64,000 nt of DNA, taken from positions 43,139,106 through 43,203,105 of the forward strand of contig JAUJPP010000005.1 in assembly GCA_030562195.1 (NCBI GenBank), read 5' to 3'. Within the stretch, counting starts at the first letter, position 1. The number at the start of each line of letters is the position of its first letter. The stretch is from Nipponacmea schrenckii (lineage: Eukaryota; Mollusca; Gastropoda; Lottiidae). Shown here piece after piece: positions 22,323 through 32,115 of the stretch. The translations under genes were made by a program, and so were the position numbers. The notes under the pieces are model-generated. The model saw nothing but the letters and a program-made list of their open reading frames with translations, was not told the origin of the DNA and did not search any database.

Positions 22323-23270
22323 AACTGTGAACAGCTCCGAGCGTGGCAACTATGCGTTATCCCATGGATTTCGAACATTTTGAAACTTCTAACCTGCTAG
22401 CTTTCAATTCCGGTACTTTTCAGCCTCCAATTGTGGAACAAGCGTAACAATATTGTTAGATCTATAGACAGCTGATGTCAAGGCCATTCTATATGGAAAA
22501 TTTCAAGGTCATTGAAGGTGAAGGTCACAAGATTTAGAATTTCAAATTTTAAAAAAATTCAAACGGGCATAAATGACGGACTAATTAAATTTTAAAGAAA
22601 ATTTGCCATTCTCGGAAAAATGGCGCATGCCCAACTAGCAATTGGAATTTTTTTCTTCTCGGGGGATACAAATTATTTTGTATAGCTAATATATGCTGTT
22701 TTTGCTTACATTCTTGAATTGTAGGGTCGCCTGAAATGAGATAAAAAACCGGAAGTCCCCACGCCCAAACCGGAAGTGATCAAAAAATTTTGATGATATA
22801 TTTTTAATTGTGTTGCGTATTTATCTATATCCTGTAAATTTCAGATCGATCCGAACATTAGAGCCCGAAAGTGTAATATAACCGTCCAAAATTGCAAAAT
22901 AGTCAGATTTCGGTGGGCTATAAAACCGGAAGTTAATATTTGTCATGCAATATCAGCACATCTATAGACAGCTGAGGTCAAGGACATTCTACATCTCAAA
23001 TGTCAAGGTCATTGAAGGTCAAGGTCACGAGATATAGAGTTTTAAATTTTTGAAAAATTCGAACGGGCATAAAAAAAATTCAAATTCGAAAATCAAAATT
23101 CTGTTCCCAACATTTTTTAGATAAAGTATCAAGGTTTTGATAGACACCAAAATCATAAAAATCGGTAAATAATTGGCGGACTTATTAAATTTTTAAGAAA
23201 ATTTGCCATTTTTGAAAACTGCGCATGCGCAACATTCAATTTAATTTTTCTTCATCTCAGGGGATTAAAA
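22319..23270 (+). mobile_element. CTAG-type element E4, truncated
   Basis: Starts at the CTAG shared with the end of E3 and follows E2 closely (ctagaactgtgaacagctcc, the paired accggaagt motifs, tcaaggtcattgaaggtcaa at about 23,000). Homology to E2 stops near 23,270, so the 3' end is missing. Confidence 0.65.
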
Positions 23271-23274
23271 TTAA

Positions 23275-23868
23275 AATAAAGGCATTAGCCTACTCTTTTT
23301 GCGATTTCCAACTGTCAAGAGATCTTTAACGTGCACAGCCTGTAGCACACGGGGCCTCGATTTATTGTCCCATCCGAACGACTAGACGCTTTTTCCATGT
23401 CAGTCCCTCCGACCTGCATCACTGACAAGGGGAAACCGGGCTGAAAAATCCGAAAGTTCATCTCGACCTTTGCCGGGATTAAACCCTGGACCTTCAGGTT
23501 AGCGAGCTAGAGAATGGATAAATACAACAAAGCATGACGTCATAGCTATTATTAAATATGATACAAATAGGAGGAAAGAGTTTGACATAAACCACGAAAT
23601 AATAATAATACCAATTACCACATGAGCAAATGAAAAGTAAAAGCTTAATTCAGAAGGAGTGAAATATTCTATTGATCACACAACTATCAAAAAAAAACTC
23701 CATACACCGTTTCTTTATAAGAGGTGCTTGTCTTCACTTCGAGGCCTAACATTTGTACAATTGAAACTTGCAATATAAGTCAGGTTATTTGGAACAAATT
23801 TGGTGACAATTACATACTCTATACCTTATGATTGAATTTCCAGCTAACCTTTGATATTCGACCATAAC
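23275..23868. other. No gene seen
   Basis: Moderately AT-rich sequence between E4 and the second gap. No exon or repeat recognised; a missing 5' exon for cassette B cannot be excluded in the neighbouring gap. Confidence 0.4.
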
Positions 23869-24368
23869 NNNNNNNNNNNNNNNNNNNNNNNNNNNNNNNN
23901 NNNNNNNNNNNNNNNNNNNNNNNNNNNNNNNNNNNNNNNNNNNNNNNNNNNNNNNNNNNNNNNNNNNNNNNNNNNNNNNNNNNNNNNNNNNNNNNNNNNN
24001 NNNNNNNNNNNNNNNNNNNNNNNNNNNNNNNNNNNNNNNNNNNNNNNNNNNNNNNNNNNNNNNNNNNNNNNNNNNNNNNNNNNNNNNNNNNNNNNNNNNN
24101 NNNNNNNNNNNNNNNNNNNNNNNNNNNNNNNNNNNNNNNNNNNNNNNNNNNNNNNNNNNNNNNNNNNNNNNNNNNNNNNNNNNNNNNNNNNNNNNNNNNN
24201 NNNNNNNNNNNNNNNNNNNNNNNNNNNNNNNNNNNNNNNNNNNNNNNNNNNNNNNNNNNNNNNNNNNNNNNNNNNNNNNNNNNNNNNNNNNNNNNNNNNN
24301 NNNNNNNNNNNNNNNNNNNNNNNNNNNNNNNNNNNNNNNNNNNNNNNNNNNNNNNNNNNNNNNNNNNN
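23869..24368. other. Assembly gap, 500 N
   Basis: Exactly 500 N. It adjoins the 44 bp minisatellite, whose left end therefore is not known. Confidence 0.99.
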
Positions 24369-26815
24369 TAGTAATATTAACTGTTTGTATATTTATATAG
24401 GTTCACTATGTTTAGTAATATTAACTGTTTGTATATTTATATAGGTTCACTATGTTTAGTAATATTTACTGTTTGTATATTTATATAGGTTCACTATGTT
24501 TAGTAATATTAACTGTTTGTATATTTATATAGGTTCACTATGTATAGTGATATTGACTGTTTGTATATTTACATAGGTTCACTATGTATAGTAATATTAA
24601 CTGTTTGTATATTGATATAGGTTCAATATGTTTAGTAATATTTACTGTTTGTATTGATATAGGTTCACCATGTTTAGTAATATTTACTGTTTGTATATTT
24701 ATATAGGTTCACTATGTATAGTAATATTTACTGTTTGTATATTGATATAGGTTCACTATGTTTAGTAATATTTACTGTTTGTATATTGATATAGGTTCAC
24801 CATGTTTAGTAATATTTACTGTTTGTATATTGATATAGGTTCACTATGTATAGTAATATTTACTGTTTGTATATTGATATAGGTTCACTATGTTTAGTAA
24901 TATTTACTGTTTGTATATTGATATAGGTTCACTATGTTTAGTAATATTTACTGTTTGTATATTGATATAGGTTCACTATGTATAGTAATATTTACTGTTT
25001 GTATATTTATATAGGTTCACTATGTATAGTAATATTTACTGTTTGTATATTTATATAGGTTCACTATGTATAGTAATATTTACTGTTTGTATATTGATAT
25101 AGGTTCACTATGTATAGTAATATTTACTGTTTGTATATTGATATAGGTTCGCCATGTATAATAGTATTTACTGTTTGTATATTGATATAGGTTCACTAGG
25201 TATAGTAATATTAACTGTTTGTATATTTATATAGGTTCACTATGTATAGTAATATTTACTGTTTGTATATTTATATAGGTTCACTATGTATAGTAATATT
25301 TACTGTTTGTATATTGATATAGGTTCGCCATGTATAATAATATTAACTGTTTGTATATTGATATAGGTTCACTATGTATAGTAATATTTACTGTTTGTAT
25401 ATTTATATAGGTTCACTATGTATAGTAATATTAACTGTTTGTATATTTATATAGGTTCACTATGTATAGTAATATTTACTGTTTGTATATTTATATAGGT
25501 TCACTATGTTTAGTAATATTAACTGTTTGTATATTGATATAGGTTCACCATGTATAGTAATATTTACTGTTTGTATATTGATATAGGTTCACTATGTATA
25601 GTAATATTTACTGTTTGTATATTGATATAGGTTTACTATATATAGTAATATTTACTGTTTGTATATGTATATAGGTTTACTATGTATAGTAATATTTCTG
25701 TTGTTAACTAACTGGAGGTTGATTGTGTGTATTTATATTATGTTTATATATTAATATAAGTTCACTATGTATAGTTATATTTACTGTTTGTATATTTATA
25801 TAGGTTCACTATGTATAGTAATATTAACTGTTTGTATATTGATATAGGTTCACTATGTATAGTAATATTAACTGTTTGTATATTGATATAGGTTTACTAT
25901 GTATAGTAATATTTACTGTTTGTATATTTATATAGGTTTACTATGTATAGTAATATTTACTGTTTGTATATTGATATAGGTTCACTATGTATAGTAATAT
26001 TTACTGTTTGTATATTTATATAGGTTCACTATGTATAGTAATATGTACTGTTTGTATATTGATATAGGTTCACCATGTATAGTAATATTTACTCTTTGTA
26101 TATTTATGTAGGTTCACTATGTTTAGTAATATTTACTGTTTGTATATTTATATAGGTTCACTATGTATAGTAATATTAACTGTTTGTATATTGATATAGG
26201 TTCACCATGTATAGTAATATTAACTGTTTGTATATTGATATAGGTTCACTATGTATAGTAATATTAACTGTTTGTATATTTATATAGGTTCACCATGTAT
26301 AGTAATATTTACTGTTTGTATATTTATATAGGTTCACTATGTATATTAATATTAACTGTTTGTATATTGATATAGGTTCACTATGTATAGTAATATTAAC
26401 TGTTTGTATATTGATATAGGTTCACTATGTATAGTAATATTAACTGTTTGTATATTTATGTAGGTTCACTATGTTTAGTTATGTTTACTATTTGTATTTT
26501 GATATAGGTTCACCATGTATAGTAATATTTACTCTTTGTATATTTATGTAGGTTCACTATGTTTAGTAATATTTACTGTTTGTATATTTATATAGGTTCA
26601 CTATGTATAGTACTATTTACTGTTTGTATATTTATACAGGTTCACCATGTATAGTAATATTTACTGTGTGTATATTGATATAGGTTCACTATGTATAGTA
26701 ATATTTACTGTTTGTATATTTATATAGGTTCACTATGTTTAGTAATATTTACTGTTTGTATATTGATATAGGTTCACTATGTTTAGTAATATTTACTGTT
26801 TGTATATGTATACAG
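24369..26815 (+). repeat. 44 bp minisatellite of splice acceptor plus exon start
   Basis: About 55 copies of a 44 bp unit of the form gttcactatgtatagtaata...tttgtatatttatatag. Each ends in a T-rich ATATAG acceptor and starts with gttcac(c/t)a, the first bases of exon 7B (gttcaccacg at 26,816). The last unit runs directly into that exon. One irregular unit near 25,702-25,760 carries ggttgattgtgtgtatttat, which also precedes exon 7A, so both acceptor regions share an ancestor. Confidence 0.95.
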
Positions 26816-27133
26816 GTTCACCACGATTAGATACAAGAGAAGATAACAAACTAAACGTATCTGGTAATATTGGAGATACAGTAGAATTAACAGCAGATAT
26901 TATTTCCTATCCTGGTGCTAATTTTCAATGGTTTTATAAAGATGATGGTAGTGATATAATGATTGGAAATAAAGAACCATATTTGGTCATCAACAATCAA
27001 AGATTTATTAACAGTTATAGATCTGTGTTAAGAATAAATATTACATCAATTGATATATACAGACAGTATTATTTAAATATTACCAATGATGATGGACTGA
27101 GTAATAGTTTACAGTTCCACCTTATATCTATCA
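26816..27133 (+). CDS. Cassette B: membrane-proximal Ig-like exon (7B)
   Basis: 318-base phase 1-1 exon, acceptor tatacag, donor A|GTAAGT. Encodes RLDTREDNKLNVSGNIGDTV and GANFQWFYKDDGSD, then RQYYLNITNDDGLSN. It matches exon 7A except for two T-to-A changes, both altering amino acids (I to N, Y to N); the first of the new asparagines makes an N-V-S sequon. Like 7A it lacks the canonical cysteines. Preceded by about 55 copies of its own acceptor. Confidence 0.88.
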
Positions 27134-27282
27134 GTAAGTGAAGTACTTGAATATATTTAGTTTGAAAAATACCAGTTTATTAAAAAAAAGGCTTGAATTT
27201 GATCGCTAAATATATTATCTTTCTTTAAGATAAAATGTATAAATGCAAGAAATCTTGTACATTATTTCAATTGAACTTTCAG

Positions 27283-27600
27283 CTGTCCCAGATAGACCAC
27301 AAGATGTCAGGTTATTAAATAAAACATCAGATACAATTTGTATAGAATGGACACCAGGATTTAATGGTGGAGCATCACAAAGTTTTATAGTTCAACATTC
27401 TACTGATGATAAAACATGGGTCAATTCGTCCACAATACCAGATGGTACCAATAATGGTCGAGTTGACTATTGTATAGAAGGATTAGAACCAGATACTAGT
27501 TATTATATTAGAGTGATAGCTAGTAATAAATATGGTGAAAGTTTAATTGGTACATTATCTCAGTATTGTATTGTACGTCCTAAGACAGCACCTAACCAAG
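27283..27600 (+). CDS. Cassette B: fibronectin type III exon
   Basis: 318-base phase 1-1 exon, acceptor aactttcag, donor G|GTAAGG. Encodes VPDRPQDVRLLNKTSDTICI, then EWTPGFNGGASQSFIVQHS, GLEPDTSYYIRVIASNKYGE: the proline start, B-strand tryptophan, L-x-P-x-T-x-Y and N-x-x-G-E elements of FN3. W-x-PGF-x-GG-x-x-Q-x-F is characteristic of the FN3 domain of nephrin, hibris and SYG-2 (family knowledge), which also sits between the Ig stack and the membrane. The function by analogy is cell recognition. Confidence 0.9.
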
Positions 27601-27794
27601 GTAAGGAAACATGAATCAGAGTTGTATCAATTGAAAAGATGAATTGTAATAAAAATATAATTTTCAGGTAAAATGTTCTAAATAATAAGCATGTATTTAA
27701 GTTTGTCGATTTTCTGATAAATAAATAGGCTCTTATTTAATACCACTTATTGTAAAGCAAATTATACAATGTTTGATATTTGTTAAAGACACAG

Positions 27795-27920
27795 ATAGCG
27801 GTAATGGGTGTAATAGTTGTGATGATAGATTTGGTGCAGGTTTAGGTACAGGTCTTGGTATTGCCTTAGCTATTCATGTTGTTATAGTAATAGGTATATT
27901 CCTATACAAATATAGACAAG
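27795..27920 (+). CDS. Cassette B: transmembrane exon
   Basis: Phase 1-1 exon of 126 bases encoding DSGNGCNSCDDRFGAG, the helix LGIALAIHVVIVIGIFL and the basic stop-transfer YKYRQ. Acceptor acacag at 27,794; a second AG six bases upstream (27,788) is also in frame and would add two residues. Donor CAAG|GTGAGT. The exon end and donor are the seed of the 56 bp array that follows. Confidence 0.87.
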
Positions 27921-28592
27921 GTGAGTATATCATGTTGTTATAGTAATAGGTATATTGATATATAGATATCAACAAGGTGTGTATATCATGTTGTTATAGT
28001 AATAGGTATATTCCTATATAGATATCAACAAGGTGTGTATATCATGTTGTTATAGTAATAGGTATATTCCTATATAGATATCAACAAGGTGTGTATATCA
28101 TGTTGTTATAGTAATAGGTATATTGATATATATAGATATCAACAAGGTGAGTATATCATGTTGTCGTAGTAATAGGTATATTGATATATAGATATCGACA
28201 AGGTGTGTATATCATGTTGTTATAGTAATAGGTATATTCCTATATAGATATCAACAAGGTGAGTATATCATGCTGTTATAGTAATAGGTATATTGATATA
28301 TAGATATCAACAAGGTGAGTATATCATGCTGTCGTAGTAATAGGTATATTGATATATAGATATCAACAAGGTGTGTATATCATGCTGTCGTAGTAATAGG
28401 TATATTGATATATAGATATCGACAAGGTGTGTATATCATGTTGTTATAGTAATAGGTATATTCCTATATAGATATCAACAAGGTGAGTATATCATGTTGT
28501 TATAGTAATAGGTATATTCCTATACAAATATCGACAAGGTGAGTATATCATGTTGTTATAGTAATAGGTATATTGATATACAAATATCGACA
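27921..28592 (+). repeat. 56 bp minisatellite of exon end plus splice donor
   Basis: About 12 copies of a 56 bp unit: gtgtgtatatcatgttgtta, then tagtaataggtatattccta, then tatagatatcaacaag. It corresponds to the last 42 bases of the TM exon (from catgttgttatagtaatagg) plus the start of the intron, so each unit carries a fresh donor, gtgagt in some copies and gtgtgt in others. Use of a later donor would add 56n bases; the first added unit meets a TAG in frame. Confidence 0.94.
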
Positions 28593-28947
28593 AGGTGTGT
28601 ACGGAATGTTATTTATTTTTAGAGACAGGGCTTGCCCACTCCCGCTATACAATTTGATTTATATAAATTAGTAATATTAATAACTTTACAGATAATATAA
28701 GTTATTGCTAACAATTGATCGACACCTTAAATACCACAAGCAAAGTGACGCTAATTGTTCAGTTCAGATAAAATGATCTGATTATTCTGAATTACGAATA
28801 ACCATTAATATTACTGTTGGATGTGGACTGTATCGCAAAACATTATTTATAAAAATCCATTCCTAAGATTTAAATCATTACCTGACAATCTTATTTAATC
28901 TTTACTTAATATTTTGTCTCTGAATTAAAATCTTTAATTATTTCCAG

Positions 28948-28972
28948 GTATAGGAAAGAAACCAGAACAAAC
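28948..28972 (+). CDS. Cassette B: tail micro-exon 1 (25 bases)
   Basis: Acceptor tttccag, donor GTAAGT. Phase 1 to 2; reads GIGKKPEQ plus two bases. Equivalent to the cassette A exon at 11,494. Confidence 0.72.
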
Positions 28973-28999
28973 GTAAGTACAATAAAATATACTGACTGT

Positions 29000-29730
29000 C
29001 TTCACTCTTAATATATTGGACAAGTAATTTAATATAGCTGTCTAATAAACATGTTAACAGTTGGTCAATCAGATACACTCACAATATCCACAAATAATCT
29101 TTGTGTTTGATTTGATTAAAACGACCAACAGAGATGAAGATATGTCCACAACACCTGTATCCATATTTTACCATTATAATTTATAGGGTATATATTCCGA
29201 AACGCTCTCTAGGGTAATTTATCAACCTATACAACGTCATGCCACTCGTAATTTTTACATGGACATTTTGGACGATATTATGATTCTTTGCATGCTTGGA
29301 GTGACCCAACAAGTGTGAACCAATGAAAATTAAAATGTCAAGCGATATTTTCAGTAGCACCTCTGTTAAAATATCAGCCATCTTGGGCACAGTCATTCAG
29401 TACTTTATGGACCTAGTATACCTTCTTTTTTGTTTGATTGTTTGTTTGTTTGTTTGTGCCGTTTATTGTAAATATGGATTGTTTGAACTTGGCTGTCACT
29501 CTCTTCCGACATGTTGGTTTCTCTCTATAAAAACTGTGACTATAGTACAAGTGGGCGTATTACACTGTGTCATTTTCAGGGCTACTCCGACGTATTTTAT
29601 ACGACCTTAAGACAAGACGCGATTAAATCTCGTATGTGTTTACAAACCTTAAGAAACCTAGGAATAAAAACAAATCTTTTAAAAACCTTTACAAACCAAA
29701 GAATAAAAATAAATCTTATTTTCTTTGTAG
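29000..29730. other. Intron of cassette B
   Basis: No exon recognised. Holds a tttgtttgtttgtttg simple repeat near 29,431-29,458; the open stretches here lack splice logic or domain features. Confidence 0.5.
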
Positions 29731-29759
29731 ATATGAAAGTGTTGCTCCCAGAACAACAG
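29731..29759 (+). CDS. Cassette B: tail micro-exon 2 (29 bases)
   Basis: Acceptor ttctttgtag, donor ACAG|GTAAAT. Completes T and reads YESVAPRTT, phase 2 to 1. QTYESV is a tyrosine motif with V at +3. Confidence 0.72.
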
Positions 29760-30194
29760 GTAAATATAATTGACTATAATCCATGGAACACATTTTCTAT
29801 TTATTTTTCTATTTCTATTTTACAAATTTTGACGGATTCCTTACATTTTAGCATTAATAAGAATCATAATAATAACAATATTTATTCGGTCATTTCGCCA
29901 AATTAAGAAGACGGAACAGCCCAATATTAAGACGTCTTAATCCTTAATCCTTAGTCCGTAATCCTTAATTCATATTCCTTCATTTGTTAGTCATTTTTGC
30001 CATTATTTAACAAACTCATCAATATCAAAATTCGTTCTCTAAATCAATAATTTGTCAAGTTAAATTTGTATAAGTATAAATAAGTTTTTAAAATGCTTAC
30101 TATAGCTTATTAAAAGTACGATTTTGCTTGTATGATATCAGAGACGGTAATAACTATTGTAGAATGAACTGTAATCTATATTGTAATTTTACAG

Positions 30195-30328
30195 GCTATA
30201 GTCAAACCTATCAGGAGTTAAATACAGTACGTTCTACACCAAGACCACAAAATGAGGCACACTATTATAATCATAGAGCAGATCAAACTAGAGCAGATCC
30301 TAACGTAAATCCATACGCAAATTTATAG
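30195..30328 (+). CDS. Cassette B: last exon, cytoplasmic tail
   Basis: Acceptor aattttacag. Reads GYSQTYQELNTVRSTPRPQN, EAHYYNHRADQTRAD and ends PNVNPYANL before TAG at 30,326. Tyrosines in YQEL and YANL, with YESV from the previous exon, form a series of Y-x-x-hydrophobic sites. None has the hydrophobic or serine residue at -2 required by a strict ITIM. Likely docking sites for SH2 adaptors (inference). The tail is encoded by three small exons, as in cassette A. Confidence 0.85.
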
Positions 30329-30601
30329 TTAAAGTACCCGAGCTTGAAATGGGGTCATTTTTAAAAAGTTGTAGAATTGTGTTTAGCCGAGACATTGAAT
30401 ATATTAAGACAGCCCTACCAACTAAACTAAAACACTACGGTAGAACTATGTAATAGTTTAAGACGAGTTGAAGAGACCATGGCTTTTGTGTAATCTTTAT
30501 TTTATGTATATTTACTAATTTGTTTTTAACTTTTAAACATAAAGTTATAATATCTGTAAAATAACTTTTCAAAGTGTTTGTATTAAACTTTTTATATTGA
30601 A

Positions 30602-30607
30602 AATAAA
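30602..30607 (+). terminator. Poly-A signal of cassette B
   Basis: AATAAA about 275 bases after the stop, followed by a T-rich stretch (ttttctcattttttacc). A plausible end of the receptor transcript near 30,620-30,630. Confidence 0.6.
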
Positions 30608-30774
30608 CTTTTCTCATTTTTTACCATCATTCTAATTGCTGTGTAGTTTTATTTATACTCTATTATTGTATAATAGTACTAATATGTATAAATTTATCTA
30701 AGTTCATCTTTTTAAATTGTATAATTGTCCAATTATGTCTTTCAAATGATGCAACGAGCAAAGAAAACAGGAAA

Positions 30775-32115
30775 TAATAATAATAATATAATAAACTCTT
30801 TATTTTACATGGGTCAGAATTAGACCCAATACACAAGGACATGGTCTTGTCTAACATTCAGTGCATGTGCTGCGAGCGGGCTACCCAACCCTACTCCATT
30901 TTATGTTCTTATTTTCTATGGAGGGGGAGTTAGGATTTGTCCATGCTCAAGACCAGCTTTAAGGATGTTTACTCATCCCCCGACAGTAATAATTTAGATT
31001 TTCAAAATGGTTCAAGTTAGGCCAAAATAGAATTGTTGGTGGTGATATACCTGTGAGAAAGGGAAAAATAAAATTAATAAATTACTTAAATCATTAAATC
31101 ATGGAGAAACACAATTGTTAAGATAGCCATCAGCAAGTAAGCCTATAGTTGGTGAAAAGAATACCCGTGTAACAGGAAGTATGCTTATGTTAATGAAAGA
31201 TTACCAAGAATCATCCTTCGAAAAGTCTTAAATTCTGATGCTGATTTAATATTTTCGTCTAGACCATTCCATAAAATTGATCCTTTGTATTTAATACTTT
31301 GTTTAATCAAATTGATTCGTGGTTTTTGCACCACAAGTTTTGAATTTATGCTAGAATAAGGCGTCTGTTTATAGCTAAAGAGGCTTGAAAGGTAGGAAGG
31401 AGAAAAGTTGTTCAGAGTTTTATACATAAATTTATACGAATTAAAATTATGCCTGGTTTTAATGTCAAAAATATTAAGCCTTTTAAGATTCAGTGACAAA
31501 TCAGTATTATACTTAGAACCAAGAATTAATTTAAAAGCAATTTTTTGTTGCCTGTGTAAAATATCGGCCGATGCAATGTCGTGCGAATCCCAAATAGTTG
31601 AACAATAATCCAAATATGGTTGAAAGTGACATTTATAAAAAATAGATCTATATTTTTCAGGCATGATCTTTCTTAACTGTCGCAGTTGAAATAACTTAGT
31701 ATTTAAAATGTTAGCAACGAACTTTACATGCGGAGTCCATGAGAGATTTTGATTCACAGTAACACCTAGTAATTTAAAGTTTTCAACTTGTTCAATAAAT
31801 TGATTATTAAGTTCAATTGATAAATCTGATGAATATTTTCTTTTTTGAGAAGTTGTAATTAACATACATTTGGTCTTATTTTCATTTAAAATCATGACAT
31901 TAAAGGAACACCAGTTTAAGATTGCATCAGTATCTTCTTGCAATTTCAATTGTATGTCAGTAACCGATTTACCAGAAGTATAAATCGTAGTATCATCCGC
32001 AAAAAGATCACAGTTAGAGTTAATATGCAATGACAAATCATTAATATAAAGATTAAACAACAAGGGACCTAAAATTGATCCTTGTGGTACCGATTCCTGT
32101 GCTTTTCTTGATAAA
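30775..32115 (-). mobile_element. 5'-truncated LINE
   Basis: Non-LTR retrotransposon remnant ending on the left in an (ATT)n-type tail at about 30,775-30,795. Only the C-terminal part of the reverse transcriptase and the 3' UTR are kept. It lies tail-first just 150 bases beyond the end of the receptor gene. Confidence 0.8.
31185..32107 (-). pseudogene. LINE reverse transcriptase, C-terminal part
   Basis: The open frame has LSRKAQESVPQGSILGPLLF, NLYINDL and FADD (residues 21-24 from the Met at 32,063), the B and C motifs of a non-LTR reverse transcriptase, then LGVTVNQNLSWTPHV and LDYCSTIWDSH of the thumb region. The usual aromatic of YADD is phenylalanine here. Everything before motif B is missing, so it cannot be active. 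CR1/Jockey-type by motif style. Confidence 0.85.

Noticed and set aside
17677..23270. Calling the CTAG train Helitrons
   Set aside because: 3' hairpin and CTAG fit, but the 5' end is not TC, the A-runs do not fit, and no Rep/helicase is present. Left as unassigned.
7462..28592. Regular repeat arrays that might look like CRISPR
   Set aside because: Units are contiguous without unique spacers and the context is an intron-bearing eukaryotic gene.
29731..30328. ITIM or ITAM assignment for the receptor tail
   Set aside because: The -2 position is Q or N rather than I/V/L/S, and spacing does not meet the ITAM rule; only generic Y-x-x-hydrophobic sites can be claimed.
31408..31608. + strand ORF opposite the LINE reverse transcriptase
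   Set aside because: Antisense shadow of the conserved minus-strand frame (same for 58,546-58,791, 60,057-60,245 and 60,459-60,683).
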